Source: Dasyornis broadbenti
Lineage: Eukaryota > Chordata > Aves > Passeriformes > Dasyornithidae
Length of the DNA stretch: 64,000 nt
NCBI GenBank assembly: GCA_013397935.1
Contig: VZRN01003447.1
Span: forward strand, 141,964 to 205,963
Reading direction: 5' to 3'
The first letter of the stretch is position 1; every line of letters begins with the position of its first letter. Shown piece by piece: positions 12,201 to 24,100 of the stretch. The position numbers and the translations under genes are program-made. The notes below the pieces were generated by a model. That model was not told the origin of the DNA and did no database searches. It was given only the letters and a program-made list of their open reading frames with translations.

Positions 12201-13762
12201 AATTTCCAGTGTTTTACACACACATTGCTATCCTGAGAGAAACAAACAGCTGAGATATTGCCTGACCTAAACACTTCAGTTGTTTTTGAAGTCAAGGGGT
12301 ATTTATTTATTCTAAAGATCTTTCTGATTCATCTCAGCATGAGGCTCCTTTGCACTGCACCAAAGACACATCTATAAGTTTCCTTCTATCATGTACTGGA
12401 TAGGCTTTAAAAAAAGGCAGGGTCTTCTTATTTGAAGTCTTTTCTGGCTATAACGGTATCATTACATGCAATAGTGAAATCATATACAGTTTAATTACTG
12501 ACATTTAACAAGTAACATTTTCTTGGGTCAGTTCTGAGGTATCCTTCTGAGGATAAGCACCTCAAATACAAATTATTAAATACGCAGGCATTTATCTGCA
12601 TATCTAATAATTGCAGATTATTAAATATGCAGTTCTGGTGTGAAAGGGCACAGATTCTACACTGTGTCCAGAATCAGTGCACACAATTTAGCTGCTTTGC
12701 TATGGCAGAGAGGCCAAATTCATGAACCTTGAAGACCAACAGCAACGCAGTACAAAACCAAGTGAAGCATGTCAGCAGCAAGCTGCTAGAACTAATACCA
12801 TGCCAGTTATGCACAGGCTGTGCTGGTTCACCAAGGTTTGTTAGCTGCAGCTCGAATCCCATCCACATTCCAGCTTCCTCCACCACGCTCCAGCACAGCA
12901 GCAAGCAGTATCAAGATATTCTTTGATGTGGGGCACTTTGACCTGCAGTCACATGAATTAAGAGGCAGCTCAAGAATAAATGGTTCTTTGTAAGCATGCT
13001 CAGCTTTGCTTCAACCTAGAGATTAATTCTCAGGAATGTATGGTCTTCAAACACAGTAAAAACGAAACCAAAAAAATAAGCGCCCTGACAATGAGGAAGA
13101 TAATGGGAAGGAAATAGCAAAGTTAAGTCGTACTTCGTGAGTAAGGGGCAAAAAGTAACTTCAGCAGAATGTACACAAAATTATCTTTGTCTAAAGAAAA
13201 CCTCTGCTCTTGAAAATTTAAGGGCATAAGGGAATGGAGAAGCAATTTACACAGACTCGCAGAATCGGCCAGGTTGGAAGGGACCACAGTGTGTTATCTG
13301 GTCCAAACTCCCTGTTTAAGCACACGAAAACCTTGTAGAAGCCAAAAGACCCTAAGCCGCCAGCAGAGCAAAAAGCTTCACACAACAGAAATTCGCCAAA
13401 ACTCATCCTCCGGGCAGGGTCTGCTGCCCACAACCCTCGTCCTTTGGCGCACGCCGCAAACTTTGGTCTCTGCTTTGCTTGCCCGCCTGTGCCCCTCTCT
13501 AACACGGTGGGGCAGGCACTGTGAGGGGAACAGCGCGTGTGCGCAGGCCGAGGAGGGGGGAAGGCAGCGCGGGGAACATGGCAGCGCCCGAGCCACGGAC
13601 ACCGAGACGGGCCCGGCGAGGGAAGGCTCCAGGGCCGCTCGCCCCCCGCGCACCCCGCAGCGGGGGTAGGGGAGAGAACAGGCCCTCGCTGGGCGGTACC
13701 TGCGCCGTGAGTCCCTGCTCCTCGTCGTCCTGGCCGGCCAGCACCCGTCGCAGCTTCTCCAT
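3191..13762 (-). CDS. SFT2D1: SFT2D1, SFT2 domain-containing vesicle-transport protein, 5' four coding exons (partial)
   Basis: Coding exons are 13700-13762, 8516-8602, 6645-6727 and 3191-3272. Joined, they give one open frame of 105 residues; the family is usually about 160. The N-terminus (MEKLRRVL...DDEEQGLTAQ) and the following VLDAS..SFGTR, GIKLFAVFYTLGN and CFLMGPLKQLK segments match vertebrate SFT2D1. SFT2 proteins are small four-pass Golgi/endosome membrane proteins linked to vesicle fusion with the Golgi; that role is family knowledge. Visible here are an acidic cytosolic N-terminus (1-21), TM1 (about 35-57), TM2 (about 61-83), a basic loop (KQLKAMFDPKR) and the start of TM3 (RLIATIVML). 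All junctions have AG acceptors and GT donors, and phases agree. The start has a good Kozak context (G at -3 and +4) and lies in a CpG island. The last TM segments and C-terminus were not found down to base 1. Introns are about 5.1, 1.8 and 3.4 kb. Confidence 0.95.
6645..6727 (-). CDS. SFT2D1: SFT2D1 coding exon 3
   Basis: 83 nt, 27 codons plus AG of a split Ser codon. It encodes GTALLWLPKGIKLFAVFY followed by TLGNIAALA: the end of TM1, a short loop and TM2. The acceptor is ..TGTTACAG and the donor GTATGG. Confidence 0.95.
7263..7645 (-). mobile_element. CR1 LINE 3' fragment
   Basis: Starts with TCATAGAATGGTTTGGATTG, the reverse complement of the CR1 3' end, then GGAAGGGACCTTAAAGATCA and the usual CR1 tail features (CCCTATTCAGCCTGGCTTTG, TTTCCAGGGATGGGG, CTCCTTGTCCTATCACTAC). 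It is 5'-truncated and lies in SFT2D1 intron 2. Confidence 0.9.
7779..7865 (+). repeat. Polypurine (GA-rich) tract
   Basis: 87 bases of A and G with only two pyrimidines (T at 7795 and 7828), in SFT2D1 intron 2. On the transcribed sense strand it is a polypyrimidine tract. Confidence 0.9.
8516..8602 (-). CDS. SFT2D1: SFT2D1 coding exon 2
   Basis: 29 codons, phase 0 to 0, from VLDASTLSFGTR through WFAICFVAGIVCSFL, which is most of TM1. The acceptor is ..GTTAAG at 8603 and the donor is GTAAGT at 8515. Confidence 0.95.
10075..10092. repeat. (CA)n microsatellite
   Basis: Nine CA units in SFT2D1 intron 1. Confidence 0.9.
10730..11087 (+). mobile_element. CR1 LINE 3' fragment
   Basis: Contains CR1 tail motifs in sense orientation: GGAGACCTCATTGCAGTCTA, GTTTAGGTTGGATATCAGGA, GTGGTTGGGCACTGGAACAG and, near the end, GTCCTTGTAGGTCCCTTCCA. 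The open frames here (10730-11172) are CR1-derived, not a host gene. It lies in SFT2D1 intron 1. Confidence 0.9.
13253..13325 (-). mobile_element. Short CR1 3' end
   Basis: CGCAGAATCGGCCAGGTTGG followed by AAGGGACC is the reverse complement of the CR1 3' terminus. It lies just downstream of SFT2D1 exon 1, inside intron 1. Confidence 0.75.
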
Positions 13763-14040
13763 GCCGGCCCTCCCTGGGCAGGACCGCGCCGGTGGTCGGG
13801 ATGGGGCGGGACGAGACCGCTCTCCACCGCGGGCCACCGGCCCAACCGGGAAGTGACGAGCGCCCCGAGGTGGCGGCGGGGCCGCGCCTGCGCGCTGGGG
13901 CAGCGGCGGCCGCGCCGGGCGGTCCCGGCCGCTCCCCGCGATCCGCCTGGGACAGCGCTGCCGCTGCTCAGCCGTGCGCGGCGGTGGGGCGAGGGGGTCC
14001 CAGTGCAGCCTCGCTGGAGGCACGGGGGAGGATGAAGCGC
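13480..14040. promoter_or_regulatory. CpG island spanning SFT2D1 exon 1
   Basis: An abrupt GC- and CpG-rich block covers the SFT2D1 start codon and extends about 280 bases upstream, as expected of a TATA-less housekeeping promoter. The open frames on both strands here are by-products of the high GC content. The exact transcription start cannot be read from sequence. Confidence 0.85.
13700..13762 (-). CDS. SFT2D1: SFT2D1 coding exon 1
   Basis: Encodes residues 1-21, starting at ATG 13762-13760 and ending in CAG. The donor GTACC follows at 13699. Phase 0. The peptide MEKLRRVLAGQDDEEQGLTA is nearly identical to the mammalian SFT2D1 N-terminus as I recall it. A longer frame extends upstream through the GC-rich 5' region, but this ATG is the family start. 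Confidence 0.95.
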
Positions 14041-14204
14041 TTTTTCAGCCTAACTCCGGCTTCAGTACCGCCTGCGGAATCGGTGTTCGCACAGCAGCGT
14101 GATTTTCATGAGGGCGATGAACACAGGACATGGAATACCGAACACAGCACCGTGGGTGTGCAGAGTCCCGGTAGAACCGCGTTGGTGCTGGGGCATCTCA
14201 TGTT

Positions 14205-14480
14205 AAGGTAGAATTTCCTGAGCATCAGTTTCAGCTCGTTGCCTCTTGTCCTATTGCTTGACGCCACCGAGTAGTGGCTCTTCCACTGATGCACTGGAAG
14301 TTCCACCTGGATACGAGGAAGAACTTCTTTACTATGCAGGTGACCAGCACTGGAACAGATAGTCCCGAGAGGTTGTGTAGTCTCCCCTCACTGGAGCTAC
14401 TCAAGAACCATCTGGATGCAGTCCTGTGCCGTGTGCTACAGGATGTCCCTGGAGCACAGCGTGATTCCAAGCAGCTAGCA
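14205..14480 (+). mobile_element. Compound CR1 fragments
   Basis: Two CR1 pieces lie head to head. About 14210-14265 reads as reverse complement (GTTGCCTCTTGTCCTATTGC). About 14290-14480 reads as sense (GGATACGAGGAAGAACTTCT, GCACTGGAACAGAT, CTGGATGCAGTCCTGTGC). This suggests an inversion or two insertions just upstream of SFT2D1. Confidence 0.75.
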
Positions 14481-17400
14481 GTGCCCAGCTGGGCCCTGCT
14501 GTTTCACGGGTACAGTGGAGGGGGCCGAGCGTTTAGTCACTACCAGCCAGCGGGCACACTGCGAACCCCAGCACAAACTGTTGTCTTCCTGAAAAATGCG
14601 TGAATTTAGCCAGCTTACTGAATTGATGCAGTTGGTGGCATTCTTTTAACGTACATAGAGCAGTGTCTGTACCCTTCACTCTTGTAGCTCTATCATCTAT
14701 AAACCTGTAAATAATTATTCCACAAAAGTAACAGTTCAGTGTTTGCTCTGATCATATGTAGGGCTCTAATGTCCTGTATCCCTCCCCACCTTTGCATTCT
14801 TCACCTTTGGAAATGGGATATTTGAATAAATACTGCTGAAAGGTTAAAGTCAGGGCGTATAAGGGTTGTTAAACAAATGATCTTGCAGAGACCTACTGGG
14901 AGCATGGTAGAAAACAGAAAATGTAGAGCTGCTTTGGGGACTTGCCTGTTCCACTTGATATGACCCCACCTCAATCCTGCTGTATGGTACAAACATCTCC
15001 CATCAAATAAAGCAGCAGCTTCTGCTGAAGGGAAGGGAGCTTAACAGTGGTGAATGAATGCCCTTGACATCTCTTGAAAAGATCCTGTGCTCCTGCAAAT
15101 GCAACTATGAACATCTTCCAACAAGCCTGCATCACTGACAGTGACAGGTAGTGGCAATCCAAAAACAAGGAAGCAAAACTGAAAAATGTATCCCCTTTCT
15201 TATGCCTCAGTTCAGGAAACCCATCTCTTCTAATTTGTGTGACACTTTCTGCAGATCAGCTTAAGTCACATGCCACGAGGTGGCTTCATCCAGCTTCATG
15301 GGAATTGTTTCTGCTGTGACTCAAACGTTTCCAGATCCAGTCATCACTTCTTTAGTAATACAAAGTAACCTCGCTCATAGGCTTCTGATGCAGAGAGCTG
15401 AGGCATGTAAGAGCCAGCTACAGATGAGCTATTTTCCCAGTGTGCTTGGCAGGCACCTGGTAGTAACCAGGTGTATTTGTGACTCACAGGAACACTCTGA
15501 GCTACTGCAAAGCTTTGGAGGGAAAGGTAATAGCCTTTATTAGCTCGTTGCCAAAACATATGCAAGGAAGTACCAAACAGCCTTGTGAGCTCATCTCTGT
15601 GTGGCATCATGCACTGAGATCAGGTAGCGCAGGCTCTTGGGTAACCTATGCACTACGGGATACCCTGCTAAATCTTTGAACCCATTCCTGTTACAAACAA
15701 TAATCTGGCTGAGAGCTGATGCTGATGTTTGCCAAGTTACAATATAAGAAACACAAAGTAATGGATAGGTTACTGATCACACTGCTGGCCTTGTGCTTTG
15801 CTTCCAGGTGACCCATAGCATCAAGTGTGTACAAAAATACCTTCTAATTGTTGCTTTGCATGGCTTCCCCAGGAGCAAATACCGTAATTGTTTTAGGACT
15901 TCAAGCAATCCTAGGTACTGGGAAACGTGGTATATCCAAACCTGTAAGACAGGAACATTTGAGACAATCTTGCTACTCCCTTGGCACTGAAACAAGTTAA
16001 AATTTGGAGATCTTTCTGTCCTTAAACTGTGATCTCAGATCCAGTCAGACTGCAGTGACAGATTAGAGGACATTAATATCTTGTCCTGACAGGAGACACC
16101 TTTAAGATTTCACACTACCACATCTCTTCAAAGAATGAAAGAGGCTACTGGTATCATTTACATCACCCGATACCACTCTGAGAAGGCATCCCTTCAGTTA
16201 ATACATACCTTGGGACAAGAAACATGATATGAAACTATTCCAACTAGCTTATAAATCAACATCAATTACAGCAAGTTACAACAATGGTTCTCCCCTGAGT
16301 TAGTTGTGTACTAAATACTTGCAAAATTTTAAGTGGCTTACTTTGTATCTTTACATTTTTCTAACACGGGGACCAAATACAGCCACCATGTAAGCGCTGC
16401 AATAACTGACATCGCCTTCTCTTGTACCAAAGGCTGAGTTTGGACCCGTTATCCCCACACAAGTTTCACTTAATGAGAAAGACATGACCCAGATTTCAGA
16501 TGAAATGAATAAGCAGAAAATTCCTAGCCTTGTTGCCATAGTTACTTGAAACCTACTGTTAAAGAAGGTGGGAAGAAAGGGAGAAAGACGAAAAGTAGGA
16601 AAGAAGAGCAATATCATGGTCAGGCTTAGGCCATGTGATAAAGAGAGATGATTATCTTGAAGCAGCAGGAACGTCAGTGATGACACTCAGAGCAGGTCAT
16701 CCAGAAAACCGGTATTTCTGCCTTCTGGCTGCTATTGAGTTGATTCCATGGACATTGGTTATTTTTAAGTGATGACTGAATGCAATGCACTGATAGGTAT
16801 TAGATCTGCAAAAGCAGAAAGGGATTGGGTGGGGAGAGAGAGACTTCTCCACAATTAATTTAATAAAGAAATTGCCTCATTTTAAACACCAGACTGATTG
16901 CTTTTCCACTTTAAGAGACAGTAAAACTTGCAGCAATGTCTTGCTCAATCAGAATAAACTTTTTAGCCTCTGTGTAAGTTGGCAGCAGAAATACTCCAGC
17001 TGTATAGAAGCAGAACTGCAGACATATTGCATCAGGGAGTGAGCACTCTTCTTCCCCAAATGCAGATAGGTCCAATCTAGCCTGTGAGACACAGGCTGAA
17101 AACCTGAGAGCTGGTAACTGTGCTTGTGAATATTTCCTGTATTACTGTTTTATATTCTAATGCTAATTTGTCTGTCACATGAGCATGAAGAAACAGTGTA
17201 TTCATTAACAGCTTTGGACTAAGTGATATGAACATATCACTCTAGTAAGTTTTTTATTACTCGTCTCTGTCTCTTGTTATTCCTGCTCTTTTTTTGACTG
17301 CCTTCACATTCTTATAAGTGGCATGTAAAGCAATAACCTCTGTCTCCATCTGTAGCAGTGTAATACAGATTCATGTACACAGGAAACACACACAGCTGAA

Positions 17401-20134
17401 GTAAATGCATCTGATAGTTTGACGCTCTACATATTAGTTGGACCATAATACAGTTGGTATCAGCATTCATGCAAAAACCCAGGGAAAACACTGGAGTAGT
17501 TAAAAGACTGATCTGTCCTAATCCAGGATTGTATATTTCCATCTTAGAACCTGTCTTGGTCCCAAGGAGAAAACTCTCCCTTTTTTTATTGCCTTCTCTG
17601 TCTCTAAACTTATTGAGACTTTTTTTCCTCCCAGTTCTCTGCAGTGCTATCCTTGCTCAGGTGACACCATTGTGCTTTGTATGGAGAACAAAAGGTAACC
17701 CTCAATGCTATGGAGAACTGCATTTTACTAAGAATGTGTTTTCTCTGAGAGCTGGCAGGCTGTAGTGGTAGCACTGTGGCCAAGAGATTTTTCTGCTGCT
17801 TTCAGAGTAGGGAACATTCACTTTATATAGAAGTAATAGAAGAAAAACAAAAAACTAAACCAAAACAAAAAAACAACCAAACGAAACAAAAAACCCAAAC
17901 AAACAAACCCCTATACATAGCAGCATTGGCTGAAATGATTATAAAGCACAAGACAGTTGAACAAAATTCATTATCAGTAGGTGTTATTGCACTCATTAAA
18001 GAATCCTTGCAAGTAATTCCTTCTCTTCCGATCCCACAATTACAGGTATTGCTTTCTATCCATTAATTACCATGCTACCAAATGATTTCCACATTTGAAT
18101 CATAAATCATGAAGCTTCCAGCTCCAGGACACTCAGTCTTGCAACAGCAGAAGAGATTGTGAGCTACTTTAATGCCAGTTAAAATTTATGTCTTCCCTTG
18201 AAAAAGTCAAATCTCCAGCTCAAACTGGGGAGAAAGGGGGAAAGACAGCTTAGATGGTACTGTCTCCCACTTGAATTCCTAGGGGTGTTGCATTTCTTAC
18301 CAGCAGTGTAGCAGGACTTGCTCAGAAAGGTGAGAAATTCTTTTCTGTCTGAAGACATGAAAGAAGACAGCAGCTGTCGCTGCAGCAGTAACCACTGCAG
18401 CAAGAGAGGAAAGGCCACGTGGTTCCCAGTCTGACTGTGGCGGAACAGAATCAGTACACACAGGGCAGTGCCTGGGAGCAGAGCAACACAGGTTTCTAGT
18501 GGCAGGACATAGTTGTTATTAAAGCAAGCTGTGAAATTAAAACCAAATAGGTATTCCAGAATAATGACAAGTACAGGCAAACTCTATAATCTTATTGATC
18601 AAATGCAAATACTAAGCTCTAACTTATTAATCCGTGAAACTCACATAGCCCCATTCCTTTATCCAATGCCACCTGAGGTGAGTAAGAAAAAAAGGGAAGC
18701 CATTAGCTCCATTAAGATATTCAAACTCAAGAGTACAAAATCTCCAGTCCTCTTTAAGCTACTGTTCCCCTTTTTGGATTATCCCAAGCACCCCATCCCA
18801 AAACAGCCATATGCCAGTGTGTTTCAGTGTTTTGTGCCAGAGGAGAAGGATGCAGACTAGTCATTAATTATTTATTGCAATAATTCCTTAAGGCAGAGCC
18901 CCTTGCTCCCAGCACCTTTAGACAAAGGAAAGGTATGTAAATGGCTTGATTAATAACGCTTTGACTGACCAGGCCACAAGCCACTTGATGGCAGTCTGCC
19001 CACAGAAACTATTTTTGTCACTAAGCAGACTGACAGACTGGAAATCCAGCCCAGACTGGATTTCCCATCCCAGACAGGACCCTGTCCCTTCAAGTCCCAT
19101 GAAAAATGCTTTGCTGCCATCCCTCCCCCTTTTTTAATAGTCTGTATGGGCTACAGGAAGCATCACTGGTTTAAAATCTAATCCAAAAAAGTTAGAGCCA
19201 ATTTTCCACCTGCAATTCACTCTTGCACTAGTCCAGTATGAAAGAACTTGAACCTTGTCACATTGAATGGATTAGGGGAAGAAAGAAGGAGAAAGGTGGA
19301 AGGAAATACGTAAGAAAGTTTGGTGCAGCTACCAGGAAAATGAGAGAAGAACCTCTTTCAAATGGTATTCTCTGGATAGAGAAGCTAAGACACTCAGCAG
19401 CTAATGAACAGTGATCAAGGCAGGTGAAAGTAGAGCAGAGCCTACAATGCAAACCTCACCCAAGAGCAGCACAACACACTTCACACCTATGAAGTTCAAA
19501 CTCAATTATAGCTTATTTTTCTCTCCAGAAATAATATAACAAATTATAAGGTGCCAAGATAATCAACTGTCCTTACCTGCTTGTCTCACTGCTCATTTAT
19601 ACAAAAGTCTAATGCTGCTTCTATTCCAGGAGATAGGGAGAGAGGGGGACTGACTTCTTTTCTGACAAGACAGCAGTACTGAAGGGGCAGCTTTATGCAG
19701 TAACTTTTCTAAAGTAAGGAGCAGCAGTCAGTACCAGCTTTAGCACCCAGCAGACAGACTCTATTAGCCTCTCCCTTGTATGCCCATTGAAAAATGTTGC
19801 CATCATACAACTGGGAACACAGAAAATTAGAGCAAGTATTAAGAGAGCATCTTCTAATTGCTATAAGACAATATGTAATGCTGACTTAGTTGCATGAGAG
19901 CTCTGAAATCAACCCTGCCTGTCACAGGAGGACAACTCAGTCTATGTACCCACACACTCTTTTTCTTGATAGAGGGAAGACGCTCTAGGTACTACAATCC
20001 AGAGGATGCTTACCTAAATTCAGTACATACCATTTACTTTTTCAGCCTGTTTTTGCTTTGTGCTGTTTCAGTAATAGACATTCCATAATAAAATTTCACT
20101 TTTGGGTCTGGTATCACAATATGAAAAACAAAAC
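14481..20134. other. Intergenic spacer between SFT2D1 5' end and MPC1 3' end
   Basis: No conserved exon, RNA gene or clear repeat was recognised. Only an A/C-rich low-complexity run at about 17840-17911 stands out. Short open frames here have no domain signature and are probably chance. Confidence 0.6.
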
Positions 20135-21122
20135 TTTTCCGAGTGTTCGAGAGATTTATTGCCATTTGAAACATGTTTATTGTTCAAAAACACTGCACTG
20201 AAATAAAATCTGTAACGTACATTCTCACATTCTTTGTCATTTTTGTCTTTACAGCAATGTAACTTTCAGGCAGATACAGGAAAACCACTCTCACAATGAA
20301 GTCAAAAACTACTGAAAGGCACTTTGTGTCTTTCAGATCTTAGACTCCAAACAAGTTTAGTTTTCGCCTGTGTAAGAATTACATACATCTAGAATAACTC
20401 AAACAGTAGGAAAAAAATAAAATCCATTTAGAACTTCTTAAAGAACAGTATCAAACTTTGTTGCTTTCCTTCATTCAGTGCTATGCTTTTGTTTTTCCAA
20501 GCCTTCTTTAAACAGTGTGGGACATAAAAATGTATGTTAATGAAGTCTCTTTACTGAGACAAGGCATGCAGTGAGGGAAGAGGGATGGCTGCTCACTTCC
20601 AGGCTGCCTATCTACACATTTGTTCTTGCAGATCAGCAAGCCACTGCTTAAGTTTAAAAAAAAGAATAGGAATGAATGCACTCAAGTTAAATGGCTTTTA
20701 AGAATATGTTAATACATAAACAATGATACCACCTACAGTTCTGTTTACTGACCTCTGTTCATGTAGATTTTAAAATGAGTTTTGTCAAACCATCATGGTC
20801 CACTTTTGTAGACTGTTAGATAAAAAAGTTGATTTTCAAATATTGCTTGTTATTTGGGTGGCTAACTTTTTATTAAAGGGGTAGTTATTAAAGATCAGTA
20901 AGGCAGCAAGACTTGAAATATAATGGTTTACATTGCTGAGTAGTACTTTTTAAAAGGCAAGACAATAAAAAAAAATTAGAAGAATTTTTGGTGGGGTCAT
21001 ATTCATAACAGGTATTTCTGTTTCATCCCCACTGTAATTGTCACAGCAACTGTAGATGGCATGTCTTCCTTGGTTGTAATTCAGGATGAATACATTCCCT
21101 GGTTTATTTCAAGTTATAATAT
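20135..21122 (-). other. MPC1: MPC1 3' UTR
   Basis: Runs from the MPC1 stop codon to about 20 bases past the distal AATAAA (plus-strand TTTATT at 20155-20160). A second signal lies at 20176-20181. The context ATGGCAATAAAT resembles the end of the mammalian MPC1 mRNA as I recall it. The cleavage site is an estimate. Confidence 0.7.
20155..20160 (-). terminator. MPC1: MPC1 polyadenylation signal AATAAA
   Basis: Canonical AATAAA on the minus strand, about 960 bases after the stop codon, with another AATAAA 21 bases upstream (20176-20181). No coding sequence follows before SFT2D1. Confidence 0.7.
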
Positions 21123-21141
21123 TTAGTTCTTTTTCTCCAGC
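21123..21141 (-). CDS. MPC1: MPC1 coding exon 5 (C-terminal end)
   Basis: Begins after a pyrimidine tract and GGCAG. G completes Arg102 (AG|G), then LEKKN and TAA. The frame depends on the GC donor of intron 4. If a weak GT four bases downstream were used instead, the tail would be RQAGEKELNIIT. Confidence 0.8.
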
Positions 21142-24100
21142 CTGCCAAAAGAAAAACAGCTTTTGTAAGAGTGAATATTGAACTACAATTGCTATTAAAA
21201 AAACTCTGAACTTACACTAGAACTTCATGAATGAAGGACATGGGTCAGTGATTTATGCAAAGACAAGTCCATTTGCAATTGTGCTAACTTTTTAATTTAT
21301 AGTTCATTGGTTTCATCCTCCTATTGCTCCACAGTAATTTCTTGGAGCAAAAGAGAGAAAAGCCGTAACTCTGACTCATCAGCATTGCTTTGGGCAGTGT
21401 CTGCACTACTTGCTACACAATGAGGGTGTGAGACTGATTGCAGTCTGTTCCCCAGTCACCCTCAGTAGGCTCTGATAGGTTTTGTGTGTCTTCTTCTTCA
21501 GATGTACAATTCCTTCACAGTTTTATGGATGTTTCCATTTCAGGAATTAGCTACTAAGATGGACACATGCAGAACTAACCAATACCACACATGGAACAAC
21601 CCCCAAAAATAGCCAGCAGCCGCTGAAAGTCCTTCCTACCCCCACTGATGACCTTTAGGGCTTCCTGCCTTTTCTATGTGCAGACCTTAGAAGGTTCAAA
21701 GGAGGTGCAAGGTAAAAGTTCTGCCTACTGACAACAAGTTGTTAACAGGTTTGCAAAAGGTAATGAAGTTAAAACAAGTTCATAAACCATGCAGAGGTTT
21801 GCACCACAGTGAAAAGTCACTAACAGAGTATTCCAGGAGCCATCAGTTTATGACTACCCCATTTTAAAGTGTGACTTGCCTGTATTTGATCAATCGTCCT
21901 CCTTGAATAAGTTGTGCAACTTCATTAGTGAAGTGGCATGCAAAAAGCAGCCAGTTCCTTGGCTGCACTTTGTAGGCAAATCTCATGAAAGTCAAGGAGT
22001 AACAACACAGTGCTGCAAAAGATGATAGATATTGTTACAAGATTGTAAATATCTGCGTTTCATTGAGTCATAATTTTCCTACTAGTAAAATGTAATGACA
22101 GAACATTTGTTGCTGCTTATGAGTTTACCAACAGCCCTACAAACATGCCCACTTTGAGGATGCAAAGCAAAAAAATACACAAGAGTGCTCATTTCTGCTA
22201 CACAAGAAAAATCTACATGGCTGCAGCTTTCCATAAAAATTCATTTTGCTCATACACTATCCTGTGATGCAACTGAAGTCTTTTTAGTTGATTATCTAAA
22301 TTATCTCAGCCAGAAAATAAGCATTAATCCCAATGAGACATGGTCTGTCCTATACAGTTATTCTGACAATTTCTAAGACAAAGTATTTTTAAAGACACTC
22401 ATTAGTTACATATAGTTCTTTCTGGAAACATGTTAAAATGGACTTTAAGATCCGATGCCCAGGAAATCATGAACATTCAGAAACATGAAGCTTTGTTACC
22501 TGCTTTCCAGAAAGATGAGAAACTATTTTAATCGACTCTCCTACCATAACTGTACTTAAATACAGGAAATTACAACCCAAGAATTAACTAGTTTTGTAAA
22601 GTTCTGACTTTCTTAAAGAAAAAAAAAAAAAGAAAAGGTAAATTAAATGTTCAAGGAAAACAGCTTTTTTTTAATGTACAAATACTTTTTTTTAATCTCC
22701 CAGATTCTGTACACACACCAAACTATATACACCTGCAAAAATTAAAAAGGTGTCTCAGCATTGCTGAGCTGGGTAGCTGCCATCAAATCACTATGTGCAA
22801 AACAGTTTCACTATGCTGGAGACTATTTAAACCAGTCTTCTGTCTCAAGGAACCTGATTAAGGGACTGAATTACTCTAAGCAGAGCCTAATGATGATGAG
22901 GCTATCAAATTCCTTAAGCCAAAGGTATTTTGCTTGTGGGAAGAAGAATTACTCAGAATTAAGTTACTGAGTTAAGGAAGAGACATAATGCCAAAGTTAA
23001 GCTAATAAATTAAGGCTAACAGACTTCTGATCCTAGAAAAGAATTTGAACATAAAATAGACACTGATATCTAGGCAAAAACTATACATGTTCCAAGGAAA
23101 GGTGGAAAAATATTGCTTATGCATTTAGAAATAATTTCTCATTGAGAGCCACACTTGTCTCTCATAGGCAACTGCTTTGAAAGGAGGTAGTCTTCTTAGC
23201 TGCTTCTTGCACCCTGCTGACGAAGCATTACTATTTCTACATTTTGTCAATGTTGACAATTGTTTAAATCTCACACTAACCAAAAAACAGCATTGTTCTT
23301 TATACAAAGAATAAAACTGGGTAAAGAAATGCATTTTGAACAAGTGTGTGAAATAGTATAAGATAACACAAGACTGATACTTCAGTATCAGTATCTGGTG
23401 TTGAAAACTGCTAAGGCTCAAGACCTGCCTCACTCTGCCCTCCCAAATTACTGGAAAGCTCTTCAAAAAAGAGCCCTGCATTTCTTCATTACCCCAATTT
23501 AAGTGGCCTCTGAAATTACATAACAATATATATGATATCTGTATCTGCTTTAATCACAAGTTTGCACACAACTAATAATATCATTGCTTTAAAGACAGAA
23601 ACGGTGTTCTGGAGTCAGTTTACTGACAAGAAGTTAAGTCTCAGGTCTTACCAAATGTCATGCGGCCACTAATAATTTCTGGCGATTTCTTCATATCATT
23701 AAGAGCAGCAATAGGAAGACCCCAGTTGGCAACTGGCCCCCAAAAGTGCTGTGAAGATGGAAAACAAAAATGAAGTTAAACAGAAACAAAGATCTCCTGT
23801 AGCTTTCTTACAGTTTTTCCTTAGCAACACAAAGCTACAGAGGGCAGAGTTACGGGGAAAATTCCAAGAAAAGACAGAGACTATTTTTGATGTAAGAGAA
23901 AAACAAATCTTTTCTTTTAGTGGGATTTACTCTTCAGAAGGAAAGAAAGAGGAACCTACTCTGCATTTTCTTTCACTCTGGAGAGAACTACTGCAAGGCC
24001 GTTGAAATAGAATTTTGTGTAATTATAGCCCAGCAGTCATTAAACATCTGATTGGCATTGTCATATAATAACTTCAGATTTATAGCGCACTTCTGTGCAG

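Noticed and set aside
13378..14211. Overlapping 110-174 codon frames on both strands
   Set aside because: All lie in the GC-rich SFT2D1 CpG island where stops are rare. Only 13700-13762 has homology and a proper donor.
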